A stretch of 64,000 bases of DNA from Triatoma infestans (taxonomy: Eukaryota > Arthropoda > Insecta > Hemiptera > Reduviidae). The stretch lies in NCBI GenBank assembly GCA_011037195.1, contig JAAEAF010000672.1, positions 415,608-479,607 of the forward strand, written 5' to 3'. The notes beneath the pieces were generated by a model, which did not search any database, was not told the origin of the DNA, and saw nothing but the letters and a program-made list of their open reading frames with translations. Shown here in pieces: positions 9,791 to 20,979 of this stretch; within the stretch, counting starts at the first letter, position 1, and every line of letters begins with the position of its first letter. The position numbers and the translations under genes are program-made.

Positions 9791-9982
9791 CCCCTTGACC
9801 TAGTTATAGAGTTTAGTTTAAAATACAGTTAGAAACACCAGTCAGTGTGCAAACTAAATTTGCTCTGTGCAAGTCTGTATTGTCACACTGTCTGAAAAAC
9901 GCATCCTGAAGATGGGCGAACGTCCGAAACCGGTCGATGACCACAAAATGAAGCAGGCTACCACGGAAAATGTCTCTGGTGA
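9791..9982 (-). repeat. Right inverted arm of the PLE, outer part
   Basis: Reverse complement of 1757-1945, about 190 bp with few mismatches, ending at the TTTGCAGATGAT duplication. The apparent open frame across it exists in both arms and is not a gene. Confidence 0.88.
9900..9941 (+). ncRNA. Hammerhead-ribozyme-like motif, right arm
   Basis: Stem I CATC (9902-9905) pairs with GATG (9936-9939). The core CTGAAGA is at 9906-9912, one extra T at 9913, stem II GGGC/GTCC with a GAAC loop (9914-9925), GAAAC at 9926-9930 and CGGTC at 9931-9935. A cut would fall after C9935. Stem III is minimal (AC/GT with two loop bases) and would need the self-complementary ACCGGT to pair in a dimer, as in other minimal retroelement hammerheads. 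The extra T before stem II is not canonical, so activity is uncertain. Confidence 0.6.
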
Positions 9983-11362
9983 TTTGCAGATGATATACTT
10001 TTATTTGCAGATTCGCGCAGTGATGCACAATTGAAATTGGACTGGATATCAGAATACTGCAGAATCAACTCGTTGGAATTGAATAACAATAAAACAAAAA
10101 CAGTTGTATTTCGTCGATCGCCCAAAATGAAAAAAATCCTCCCAATTCATTATGGTGGAAACGGGATCGAACATGTAAACCATTTTACTTACCTGGGTAT
10201 CCCATTCAGTTCGACCGGTAAATTTGCCATAGCAGCTAATCAATTAACAGATAGAGGTATCAGTGCAATGTCTGTAATTAATAAAATATTAATAGCGGGT
10301 AAATCCAATAGCTGGGATTGAAAATTGGAACTATTTAATTCCATAGTATCTGCAACTGCGTTATACGGTTCTGAAATCTGGTCACTGAGATATCTCACAC
10401 AAATTGAGAAGGTACTCACTATGTATCTAAAAAGACTTTTATTACTACCATATAGGACACCCACTTATCTTGTAATGACAGAAAATGGGACTGTACCATT
10501 GGCCTTTAATATATTCTCAAAAATCATTAACTATTGGATAAATGTACTTAAAATGCAAGATTCTAGATATCCTAAAATTTGCTTTAAGCGATTGAACCAT
10601 ATGCATGAAAATAAAAATGTCTTAGAAGAATACAATTGGTATTCTCAAATTTCAAAATAGTTTTCTGTAATAGGGATTGATGTCCATGCCCAAATTAGAT
10701 GTTCCACTGATCTGGCAAAGAATAAACATGCAATTTTGGAAAAATTTAAAAACCACTGGCTCAGTTTGAACGTGAATAGATGCATCAATTCTTCTTATAG
10801 TTCATTGTTCAGAAATATTAGTTCATTAGGTTTAGGCGAAAATTATATAACTTATAATAAGTGTATCCATTAAATTAGGACAACATTACAAATCAGGTTA
10901 TCTGGCAATAACCATTTATTTATCTTTCATAAAGGAAATAAATATTATCTGGATTACCTAAATTTATTTACAGTTTGTAATATGGATCAAGAAGAAAATT
11001 TAAATTATTATTATTTTCACTGTCCAATCTATAGTTCCCTTAGAGAACTCATTATATTGATCAATATATAAATGGTAACAACTTTGATCTTGCTGCTGAA
11101 CTGCTTATTGTCAATAGCGTAATGAAACTTAATGATCTATATACTATTACACTATAGGAGCTTTAAATTACGCTCGTTTATTATTAATGAATAGTTTTAT
11201 TATTATTGTTTAATTGAATATTAATAATTGTTACATTTAAGGGACAAAAATTTTCTTTTGATGTAAGAAATGATATATAATTTCTAATTTTTGTACATGG
11301 TTGTAAATATTTTCAAACGCAAGCTCCTTGCTAAAAGGGCCTGTATCCTTATAAGCAATAAG

Positions 11363-11394
<32 letters not shown>
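9983..11394 (+). pseudogene. Non-LTR RT, right half, with 3' UTR and (TTA)n tail
   Basis: Directly after the duplicated TTTGCAGATGAT the frame reads FADDILLFADSRSDAQLKLDW, then NNNKTKTVVFRRSPK, HFTYLGIPFSSTGKFAIAA and, after a TGA at 10319, SIVSATALYGSEIW. The C-terminal domain continues past further stops to a Cys/His motif (VCNMDQEENLNYYYFHCP, about 10980-11030). The 3' UTR has 'gctccttgctaaaagggcctg' and a (TTA)n tail ending at 11394. This completes the RT begun at 1441. Its clade is like that of the minus-strand LINE inside the PLE. Confidence 0.85.
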
Positions 11395-12300
11395 ATTTCT
11401 AGAAAATGTCTTCAATTAATTTCTAACTGAGTACATCAAGTCTCTTATTAAGAGCTTCAACTTTTATTTGAAACAATTTTTCTGATAAAATTCATTTAAG
11501 GGTGTTTGTGGGAGGACGGTGATGGATGTTAGGCTTTCCTCTAAACTGTCATTTCCCAATTATTACACGATCCTATCATCTATATAATATTCATAAGAAT
11601 TTAATGGTTGGCCAGAATTCAGAGTTTGGGAAAATCTAATTACCGGAAGTATCATTTTATTTATTTAATTATATTTTAGTTGCACATATATTTACATTTC
11701 AGTTTTATGTGAAATTTGCAACAGGGTAAATACCCGTAAAAATAAATAATAAATGAAAGCTATGTAAATTGCAATAGAAATTCACCAACATTTAATTAAT
11801 ACTTTGTCCTTTATTTTCCACCAAAATAAATTTAGCCCTATATTAATATTGTATAAATCAGTTTTGTAATTAATTTACATTGTATGGAGCATGTATAAAA
11901 TAAATACCATGACGTTAGGGTTGGTTACTTTCGTCAGCAGGAAAAAAACACACGCATCAAACCATATCTACCATATATATATGTATGTATAAATAATAAA
12001 ATTCCAGATTTTATTTTTTATATATATATATATATATATATGAAATTGTATTATACTGTAATCACTATAGCAGCTTAATTCGGTGACTTTGTTTGGTGGC
12101 TCGTAGGGCTGGCGAATAATTGATAAAAGAACTGAAAACACGGAATATTATTGGAAACTCTCGGGAACAGGTCTAGTGGTTCCCACACAACAAAGGTATA
12201 AAAAAAAAAAACAGATATATAGTGTAGATTTAAACATTTCTCGTCTAGTTACAAACTTCACATATAACCGGAAATATATAAATGTGCAATCTATATAATT
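11395..12300. other. AT-rich sequence with a family H fragment and (AT)n
   Basis: Contains a minus-oriented family H piece (about 11445-11660: attcatttaaggg, then a G-rich stretch, ending near accggaagt) and a (TA)n microsatellite near 12020-12045. No gene is seen. Confidence 0.6.
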
Positions 12301-12324
12301 ATATAAAAGGACTTCTGGTTGACC
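12208..12324 (+). repeat. Direct repeat, copy 1 (~117 bp)
   Basis: Nearly identical to 12692-12809, including cacatataaccggaaatat and ggacttctggttgaccgat. Confidence 0.75.
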
Positions 12325-12620
12325 GATTTTCTTCAAACTCGGAATTTTGTAACACATTAGATCCATATTAATATTATATAGACGATAGAGTGGTATAATA
12401 TACTAAAATGGCACTTTAGAGGAAAGCCTACGTTGACACTCCGCGCTAGAACAGTCACGGCCACTTTAAATGAATTTTACAGGAAAACTTTTTCGAATAA
12501 AAATGATAGATCTTTTAATGATTAGTCGATAGACCATGTTTAAAAAAAATCTTTAGAGCTGTTTTCGAAAAATCGCAAAAAACTCGGAACTCTGCATTCT
12601 CTCATCAAAGGCGACTACAC
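12300..12620 (+). mobile_element. Family H repeat, degenerate fragment
   Basis: Shows the internal-unit landmarks of family H: ggacttctggttgaccgatt, ttcaaactcggaatttt, aaaatggcactttagagg and gagctgttttcgaaaaatcg. It lacks both ends. Confidence 0.7.
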
Positions 12621-12691
12621 TAGAGACTAGTCCAACGCATGATATACATATATATATATATATATATGATATATATGATATTTGAATCTAG

Positions 12692-12809
12692 GTTGGATAT
12701 GTAGTGTAGATTTGAACATTTCTTATCTAGTTACAAACTTCACATATAACCGGAAATATATAACTGTACATCTATATAATTATATAAAAGGACTTCTGGT
12801 TGACCGATA
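12692..12809 (+). repeat. Direct repeat, copy 2
   Basis: Second copy of 12208-12324, followed by an (AT)-rich microsatellite (12808-12840). Confidence 0.75.
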
Positions 12810-12849
12810 TATATATAAATATATATATATATTTATATATTGAATCAAT

Positions 12850-14150
12850 AATAGAAATTATGAAGCTGGGGGAATATGAGATGTAAAAAAGAGGAAGAAG
12901 CTACTAGCATCAGAAATATTAGAGCTGGAAAGAAAAAGAAGAAGAAACAAAAAATGTACATCATAAGAAAAGACTAGGGGGCTAGTAAAAATATATAACT
13001 GAAGAAATAGAGAGGAGGCGGCAATAGGTTTGGTTCGGACATGTAAATATTGTTGGCAAAGATTAGATGTGTAAAGGGCAAGGGTGTCAAATGACCAAAG
13101 AAAATTTTTACAATGGACCTCACAAGAAAGGCGTGACTAGTTCGAGAGGTGTGCTAATGACACAATAACAGTGAGAGTGACAAATCTGAATCTATCAATC
13201 TGTGCACCCAAAGATAGATGAAGAATAGGGCGTAAACTAATCCGTTGTTTGTCTCACATTCTATATATAAATATAATGATATTATATTAGATCATTACTA
13301 TTATTGCAATCACGAAACGGCTAAAATAAAATCTGGTTTGAAATACTTGCACACGACATTTCAGCAGTTAAGACAATTGTAATTACGCCATTACACTATC
13401 AATAGTAATGACAATAATTCTATTATACGTACATCAATATTGGCCTTACACTATTATTATTAATGACAATACTAATATTTTTATCTCGTTTTTGAAATGG
13501 ATCTTGGTGAGAGCATGCTTTGCCATAGCTGCAAGCTTCTGCTTTTCATAATGTACAACTTCAAGACCTACAATCATGTATTTGCAATGTAATCAAAGCT
13601 CGGCTATTCCGACTACTTAATTGGATTAAATCACATACATAATGTTCCAAAATGGTTAAAGTATTTATTTAAAGTCATTTGACAGGATCGCAATACTTCC
13701 CTCATATCAGTAAAAGAAAGCACTATAATCACTTCTAGTTATCATTATGGGCAATTATATATGGTACAAAAAAGTGTTATGTGTGAACCAAATGTTCTTT
13801 TTTTAAAGTTGAGGATTGGGATACAGGCGCCTCTAGTGAACATTTCGTTTCAAAAAAAAATAATTCAAATTTATGCGTAAATAAAATAGGTTATTGTAGC
13901 GTAAAGAGGTGGTGATATATACTGGTGGTGTTGGTGAGGCTATATGGTGTTGAACTATTTAACATATATATTACTTGTAGTAATGCTCAGCTCGCTGTAC
14001 AGTGGTAAACAATACAATCTAATAGATTCGCCATGTGATGTTTATATTCTTGTGTTTATTTATATTTTTTTACAAAAAATAAATTATTATAATTTATTCT
14101 GTAGCTATATTTATTGATTATTTATTGTCATTTTGATTTCTCTCGAAAAC
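12850..14150. other. No gene; possible RTE-like trace near 13005-13140
   Basis: AT-rich. Around 13015 the plus strand translates to VWFGHVNIV with a basic tail, resembling the end of RTE/LINE proteins (R-LVWFGHV), but stops surround it. Otherwise nothing is recognisable. Confidence 0.4.
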
Positions 14151-14249
14151 AATAACAGAGATCTTGGTGGTTAATATATATATACAAATAAAATGACCAA
14201 AATTACTGACCATTATCTAAGTGGAATTCTTAAACAGATTTTATGAGTG

Positions 14250-14600
14250 AAACAAATCTGGTGTGAAACACTAAAACAATCTTATCAAGAAAAACGTTTC
14301 AAATAGATGTGATAGGTTTATATCTGTGCAGTTACAATTCCAAGTTTAAAGAAAATCGTTGGAGTGTTTTTTGAAAACTTGAACAAAAGAAGAGAAAAGT
14401 CAGAAAAATCTGTTTTCTGAACTCGCTGTACCGGTTAACCGAAAATATTTAAATTTGGAATTCTAGCAACTTATTTAATGGTACTTCATACTGTAAGGGT
14501 AGAGAACTATAAATTGTACTGACGTGGTACTTTTGAGGAAAGCTTAAAGTTGTAGCTCCTCAAAAATATTCCAAAAATAGCCTATAAATCCAATCTGGCA
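14250..14600 (+). mobile_element. Family H repeat, partial
   Basis: Begins at aatctggtgtgaaacact (the family's 5' end at about 14257) and has the internal landmarks tttaaagaaaatcgttgga and accggttaaccga. The 3' end is absent. Confidence 0.7.
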
Positions 14601-14769
14601 GTTAATAACTATTCCATCTGGTCCAAAGAAATAGATTGTATCTTAGCAGTTTTGAGAGATGATGCTGACTCAAGAAGGTGGTTAATCACTGATTAAGGAA
14701 AATGGCCGCAGACCTTTGTCCCTAGGATATGGAAACTACGGTTTGGTGTGAAGTTAACTGTAATTCATA

Positions 14770-14897
14770 TATTTTGGTTCTGCCTTCCCACTCACGATGT
14801 TCGATCATCACTATTTTTGACCTCACAGGAACGATTCCTGAATTCTCGCACTAATAGCGAGTAGCGCACTCAGCCATAGGACCCATGGCGTGAGGAC
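14770..14897 (-). mobile_element. SINE family A, 5' fragment
   Basis: Minus strand carries the degenerate tRNA-Glu-like head (…tcacgccatgggtcc…; GAATTC…GATTC) shared with the copies at 20492, 29553 and 30765. Only the head and a little body remain. Confidence 0.55.
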
Positions 14898-15002
14898 TTT
14901 TTATTTTCACTTAGTATTTTGCAACAGAGGAACTATAGCAATCGTGATTTTCGAAATTGGGTTTACATCTTAATATGAATTTTTTTTTTGCATATAGTGG
15001 CC

Positions 15003-15812
15003 TAGTAATGTGATAGCAATGTGATAACAAGAAGAAAAAGATATAATTTTTAAATAAATTATAACTAGGGTTCCAGCCAGCCGCTATCTTCAGGTCAAGA
15101 GCCGCGGCAAACAAAAACCCTTTCAAACGAGGGTCAGTGTACGGTCAAAGGAACACCGCTAAAGAAAAGCCGCTAAAACCCTTTCAAACAGGGGTCATTA
15201 TACGGTCAGTGTACAGAAGCCACCTGGCCTATATTCCTTTCATACAAGGGTCAACGAACACTCAAAAGGCCACCTGGCTACAAACAGTCTTTGTTAATCA
15301 CCGAATGGCCACCATCCGTCGCCACACTGGTCACCGACCTAACCAGGGTCAACATACTGCAAGAGATGTTTTAGTGTGGCTCGTACTTACACGCCTGTCA
15401 ATGTGTGAGTAATACCAATATAAACTTCGCCCCACTGGAGGAGGGATCAGTATCAGTTCTACATCAATACTATATCAGATATACATCAGTTATACATCAG
15501 TATTCAACAGTCAGACAGAAGTTCACGTCAGTTCAAGCAGTTTCGCGAGCGCGTCCCTATTCAAGGTTTAAACATATATTTATTAATCAATTCATTAATC
15601 ATTTACAGTTGTGCATCTTAGTTACTATTTCAATCACCTTAAATTAATTGTAGTTTTATCTATTTCAAACACACTAAATTATTGTTAAAATATAGTCTAT
15701 TTTCGTAATTTAGTAGTTCGTATTTCGAGCAACAACCCTCTAAAAATCACTAACTAACATCCACCTATTCATCACATCAAATCCCTCTTCAAGACATCTG
15801 ATTCCAATACAC
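15003..15812 (+). mobile_element. Solo LTR, family D, copy 1
   Basis: About 810 bp collinear with the LTRs at 25717, 41654 and 57887: a start related to TGTAATGTGATAACA, a GC-richer middle with ccacctgg motifs, a TATA-like box (tataaacttcgccc near 15419), an AT-rich R/U5-like part and the end CATCTGATTCCAATACA. The target duplication is not clear in this copy. It abuts the RNase H piece of a LINE on its right. No internal retroviral region is present, so it is a solo LTR or a recombinant. Confidence 0.65.
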
Positions 15813-16312
15813 ATCTCTATCTTTAATTTGGCTTCTGTACTTTCCCTATTCTTTTGCCATTTTTCATTTATAACTTTCTTAACGAAACATTTCAGGTCCT
15901 CTGGTCGAATTCGTATATCCAGATCCAGTCTTTGTAAAGCAGCGGCTCTCGCTGCTACATCTGCCTTCTCATTCCCTTCAATCCCAACATGACTTGGGAT
16001 CCAAAGAAATACTACAACTTTTCCTCGTTTATGCAATACTCTTAGCTTCTCATAGATCATATGGACTAAGGGGTCATTTGAAAATTTGTTTTCAATAGTC
16101 GTCAAGGAACTTTCCAAGTCCGAACATATTACAAGGTTACCTTCATTTGCTTCCTTCGCATAGATTAATGCCTGATAAATTGCGAAAAGTTCAGCAGTAT
16201 AAATTGCAGGGTGAAGGGGAAGTGCCATCCTTTCGTTATTCCTTCTACATATATAGCACTTCCCACCACTTCTTGTGTCTTCGAGCCATCCGTATAAAAG
16301 ATTTTATATAAC
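15813..16312 (-). pseudogene. LINE RNase H domain (I/R1-type), fragment
   Basis: The minus strand encodes FYTDGSKTQEVVGSAIYVEG and, after a one-base shift near 16230, AIYTAELFAIYQALIYAKEA, VICSDLESSLTTIE, then WIPSHVGIEGNEKADVAARA. The four catalytic acidic residues of RNase H1 (D of TDGS, E of TAE, D of CSD, D of KAD) are all present. In non-LTR elements with this domain it follows the RT and degrades the RNA of the cDNA hybrid. The 3' part of the element is cut off at 15812 by a solo LTR. No RT is present, so this is a fragment. Confidence 0.85.
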
Positions 16313-16319
16313 CATTATA

Positions 16320-16765
16320 CCTACACATTACCTCCAAAAACCTTTTCTTATACACCACCGCCGTGTCCAGAAATGTTATTTTAAAGAAAAACAGAACGCT
16401 ACTGCCCTCACCCCCACCCCAGAAGCCACCAAAAAAATCAATTTTCCCAGGAAAATATTACCAGTAAAAAAAAAAATGACAGATAGATAGTATACGAAAT
16501 TTGAAGATAACCTTTGGAGCCATTTTCGAGACAATCGCAAAAAAAAACTGAATAAAAAAAGAAGACCATTCAGTAAAGTCGTACTTCCGGTTGATTAGAT
16601 CTTGCCGGAAACCTTCGTGTCAGATGCGGTGGTAGTACCTTAAATTTGCATTTCCTGCAATTTTTCATTTTTGAAATATTTTGTACCCAGACACATACCA
16701 CCCACGAAAAACAATTTTATCAAACTCAGGTGACCTCAAAGCGTGTAAGAAATTTGAAGGAAATT
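16320..16765 (+). mobile_element. Family H repeat, partial
   Basis: Contains ccctcacccccaccccag, ttggagccattttcgaga, gtacttccggttgatt, cttcgtgtcagatgcggtg and the start of the (CA) core (acacataccaccc). It abuts the LINE RNase H fragment on the left. Confidence 0.75.
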
Positions 16766-17414
16766 ATACAGAATAAAATTCCGTAAATTATTTGCAATAT
16801 TTTACTTTTAAAATACATAAAAATACTTTGAAAAAATAAGTATTTCTTCTCTATCATTGGAATCACTGAACTATTCCATGGCTTAATTATTCGTTCACAA
16901 CTATTTTATTTGACCTTTCCCATTTTTATTTTTAACATCGTTAAAAGAAACTCTATTCACAACGTTAATAACAAAAACAAAAAAATACAAAATGAAAACT
17001 TACCCTTAGGCTACAGAAGATTGTTAATTTGAATTTCGTTGAAATTGTAAAGTTGGTTTTCTTTTTCTCCTATTTTTATATTCCTTAATTTTCTAAAATC
17101 TTTTTATTTTTATTATTATTTTCTCGTTGGCCGAGCATAATAAAAGTTTATAATCGGTACACTGTTGGGAACTCGTTAAGACTGACCTGTTGCGCACTAT
17201 TCTCTAAAGTAATGACATAATTTTTCGCTCGAATTATTCTATCTCCATAATATTTTTAAAGTAGCCTTTAGGCTGTTTTCAAAAAGAACATAAAATATAT
17301 ATAATAATAAAATAATAAGAACGTAAAAAATAATAATAAAAATTAATACTTTAAAATATCAGAAATATGAATGAATTTTATTTATATTATATTAATATTT
17401 AATTTATTAAAGAT
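16766..17414. other. No recognisable feature
   Basis: Very AT-rich; no motif or frame that I can support. Confidence 0.5.
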
Positions 17415-19025
17415 CAAAGAATTTGGTATTGTATTTTATTAATTGTCGTAATTTGTTAATGGAATTGGCTATCACTTTATTAATTAGTGTTTCTAATAAT
17501 TAATACTCTATCAAATAGCCGGGACAAATCTTCAGACCAGCTAATTGTTGAGAAAGCTCTTATTAATCAATTCTACATTATTATACAATATATACTATCC
17601 ACCACATATATCATTACTGATTAACTATTTTTAATGTTAACATACAAACAGAGAAATATATCAATGATTTACACAATTAAATTTTGCTACATTTAATCAA
17701 AATAATCAATATAAAACAAAACGAAAATTTTGGGTTTATGATATTTTTAAATCAAATTTAGGAAAGGGGGATAGCTAAGTGATTAGGGTACTGGACTCCC
17801 ACGCGGAGGACCCGGCTTCGAGTCCAGCTGTGCCACCCTTAGATTTTTTTTTCTTCTTTGGAGCCGCTACAACTCACTGTCCAGTGATGGATAGTGTTGG
17901 CTGTAACGAGAGAATACTCACCGGAGGCCGGCAGTGCATTGAGAAGGCTCCAGGCGCCAATGACCATAGATGTTGACGCGCCTTAAATATTAATTAAAAA
18001 AATTAAATAAAATAAAATTTCGGAAAAAAGCGAATCAGTAGAAATTTCATAGCCGATTTTTATTTCTAGATTCTTGCTTTTTTTTTTTTCCGAAACGATT
18101 CCATGCGATTTCCCTTAAGCGTGGTATTATTATAAATATTTAGAAATTGAGGGTATAAGCCTGGTGAATGTGTATGAAACATTTAGTCGATAAAATTGAA
18201 TTTTTTAACAATTCTAAAGGAGTTATTATCTGAGTGACCCTCTCTGTAAACTACCACTTAAATATATATAATCTGCAGGGCAATTATCTAATTAATTGGA
18301 TTAAGGAAAATTAATAATATTCCTGAAAATTTTAAGGTTAAGAAAATTGATCCAATTTGTAGAATTTTAAGGAGTGATAAGATGTATGAGAATTTTATAA
18401 CAGATTCATTTAAGTTACGTCTATTAATCATCAAAATTAATTAATTTTACTAATACCTGCTCTGTAGAAAATATGCCCGGATCTGAGACGCTGGCCATCA
18501 CACTGCGGTGTCTAACGGAATACAATGTCCGACTTCCTGACCATGATCGTGGATTTTATTTGATGTATTGATATGAGAAATTTACAATAAAGTATAAATA
18601 AGAAAAATAAGAAAAGAAAAAACAAAAATTTTTTTTCGTATTCAGGGCAGGGATTTCTACTGATTTCCTTTTTTCCGAAATTTTATTAAAAAAAAAATAA
18701 CACAAACCCAAAATTTTCGTTTTGTTTTATATTGATTATTTTGATTAAATGTAGCAAAATTTATTGTGTAAATCTTTGATATATTTGTCAATTTATATGT
18801 TATCATTAATATAGTTAATCAGAAATTATATGTATGGTGGATAGTATATATTGTATTATAGTGTAGAATTAATTAATAAGAGCTTTCTCAACAATTAGTT
18901 GGTCTGAACATTTGTCTCGGTCATTTGAGTGAGTATTAATTATTAGAAACACTAATAAATAAAGTGATAGCCCTTTCCATTAACAAAGTAGGACAATTAG
19001 TAAAATGCAATACCAAACTATTTGT
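17415..19025. mobile_element. Foldback element with long inverted arms
   Basis: The left arm (17415-17761 and 17990-18055) reappears in reverse complement at 18645-19025. Matched blocks include aaaattttgggttt/aaacccaaaatttt, aataatcaatataaaacaaa, ctttctcaacaatta and atttcggaaaaaag. A SINE interrupts the left arm only. The spacer (18055-18645) has no coding frame. Outer ends look like TTTGGTATTG…CAATACCAAA; I could not find a convincing target duplication. It could be a foldback DNA transposon or an inverted LTR-like pair. The family is unknown. Confidence 0.7.
17762..17989 (+). mobile_element. SINE family B (CCC head), inserted in a foldback arm
   Basis: tRNA-like head: gatagctaagtgattag (A box), the arm actcccacgcggagga, then ggcttcgagtcc (B box). 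The family body follows: cttagattttttt, caactcactgtccagtgatg, aggccggcagtgcattgagaaggctcc, ending ccttaaatatt. It is the same body as at 41201, 51645 and 55227. It divides the left arm of the foldback element, so it is younger than that element. Confidence 0.8.
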
Positions 19026-19029
19026 ATTT

Positions 19030-20050
19030 CCTGTAAAAACTCAATTTCATTAATCTGGCACTATTGTGCAATATTTCCTCTTACTAGGAATAAGAGAAAG
19101 TAAAAAAATAAGTAGGAGAAAGTTACAAGAATTTGGTTGAAGGAATTTCATATCCAATGGCTTATACCACTAATGGAATGTGTCGGACATTAGTAATGAC
19201 TCTCTAAGGGGAAGGGGTGAGCGGGAGACACTTTATGTCCATAGCGATCTGTGCGTCTACCTTATCAGTTAACGGCAGAATATATCCTATATCGGATACC
19301 TCTACCTTACCATTATAACATTGAATCATAACAGTAATTTGCATAATGATTGCTTTGTTAATGATACACAATCTCCACACAGATTTCTCTATACATAATT
19401 TATTAACCACCGGGTGGGATAAACAGCTTCAGTTAGTTACTTCTTGTTATCTAGGAAAGGTGCTTATATAGGGGTTAATCATTATAATTATCCCTTGATT
19501 AATGTTTTTAAAAGTTAATCTTTTTTTTTTTTTTTAATAATAGAAAGCGTTCCATTTATAAGCGACAAGTTTTTCCAAATAATAAAAGTTGAATAATAAG
19601 AAATGTAATTCAAAGTGAAGTCATTCTGGCGGAAGTTTATAAATTGAATGACAAAAGGAAACTTTAGCTTGCTTCCTGGCCTGGAATATGATGAATTCTT
19701 TCTTGTGCAGTGCAGCATATGTTGCATTGAATATTGAGTTGCAATCAACTTTTCTTTTTTTAAAAAAAAGTGCATCATAAGTATTCATTTGTGTGATAAC
19801 TTCCTTCTTTGGATTTGTTTTTCATTTGTGAACAAAACTTTTATCGCTAATATTTTAAATAAGAATTAAATATTATTTTATCATATTAAACTAACATTAA
19901 CTGTTTAATTATAATATCTCTATGGTCTTCATTTCCGTAGTAATTTCCGGTTTTTGAAATAACAATAAAAGGATATAAAAATAGGACGATATTCATTTTT
20001 TTGTTTAAGTGATTTGGAATGATATATTCTTGCCAGGGTTATCACATTTT
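19030..20050. other. No recognisable feature
   Basis: AT-rich DNA with short homopolymers (T11 at 19521). Small open frames here show no family signature. Confidence 0.5.
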
Positions 20051-20072
20051 ATTCATTAATTATTGTATTCAT

Positions 20073-20191
20073 AACTTTCTCTTACACCTAGTCCGAGGAA
20101 ATATTGTAATCATATCAAATTTTCGATATCGAGTTTTCACCGTTTTGAGATCCCCGAGTCCAAAAAAGTTGTTTTTAGAAAATGCTCTGTG

Positions 20192-20225
<34 letters not shown>

Positions 20226-20978
20226 GTGGGTGTATGTATGTGAACAGCATAGCTCAAAAATAAAAAACCTTAGAAAGTTCAAACTTGATATTCCGTTTAG
20301 GTATCACAATGGGATCCGCCAGTAGGTTATCCCATCCGGAAGTACCACTTTACTGAATGGTTTTCTTATTTTTTTTTGCGATTTTCTCAAAAGTGGCTTC
20401 AATGATATTTACGGGTACTTTTGGGGGAAAGGTGGGGTACGGTTTCCTCTAAACTGCTATTTCAGTTTTCATAATTCTATCATCTAAATAATAAAACCCC
20501 AACCCTGCGGCGCAACAGCCAACATCCCATGCAGGGCTTGCCAGAGTCAGTTTGAGAAGGGGGGGGTCTGTGATAAGCACGCCACATTTCCCACGCCGTT
20601 TAGTTCCGGCTTTCCCTACCTAGGGCGCTACTAACTGTAGCTTCCCACTTTTTATCACGATGCTGGGTCAACACGGACTTTACCCTGACGGGAATCACCC
20701 CCTGAATTCTCGCACGAAAGACGAATGCGCTAGCCACTAGACCAACGCGTGAGAACTCATCTATATTAATTAAAATTAAATATATTGTGAAATTCCGAGT
20801 TTGAAAAAATCGGATGATCGGAAGTGCATTTTTACTGAACAGTTTTTTCAATTTTTGCGATTTTCTCCATAAAAACACCGACGAATTTCATTAAATTTGG
20901 TACACTAAAATTTGTCAATCACAATTTTGAAAACTGGACTAAGAGAAAGTTGTGTGAATGTTTCGCACCAGATTTTTT
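20073..20978 (-). mobile_element. Family H repeat, full-length, split by a SINE
   Basis: Both ends are present. On the minus strand it starts at aaaaaaatctggtgcgaaac (20978), followed by cacaactttctcttagtcc, and ends with a hairpin region and taagagaaagt at 20073. It contains a (TG)n stretch (20193-20235 on plus). SINE A sits within an internal unit; catcta is seen on both sides of it. Confidence 0.8.
20492..20755 (-). mobile_element. SINE family A (tRNA-Glu-like head)
   Basis: Minus strand: the head gttggtctagtggctagc resembles the tRNA-Glu A box, then ctttcgtgcgagaattc and a B box degraded to ggtgattccc. The body has aaagtccgtgttgacccagc and gtgggaagctacagttagta. It is inserted in a family H copy; catcta…ata on both sides looks like a short target duplication. 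Confidence 0.75.
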
Positions 20979-20979
20979 T

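Larger units (their letters stand above)
1720..9982 (-). mobile_element. Penelope-like element with inverted arms, carrying nested insertions
   Basis: This insertion is bounded by the TTTGCAGATGAT duplication. Its two ends are inverted copies of one another: 1757-2350 on the left, and 9979-9791, then 3832-3649, then about 3263-3029 on the right. The right arm is interrupted by two later insertions. Without them the element is about 1.9 kb. The unique middle (2350-3029) encodes the endonuclease end of a PLE protein on the minus strand; the RT domain is absent, so this is a 5'-truncated copy. Inverted LTR-like arms are known for PLEs. The extra ~37 bp at the left end (1720-1756) also occur in the copy at 38815. 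Confidence 0.8.

Noticed and set aside
9813..10028. 71-codon minus frame, also seen at 1710-1916 on plus
   Set aside because: It is the PLE outer arm read in its long frame, overlapping the ribozyme-like motif and the TSD; not a gene.
20019..20257. Open frames with Cys-Val or His-Thr repeats
   Set aside because: Translation of the (TG)n core of a family H copy.
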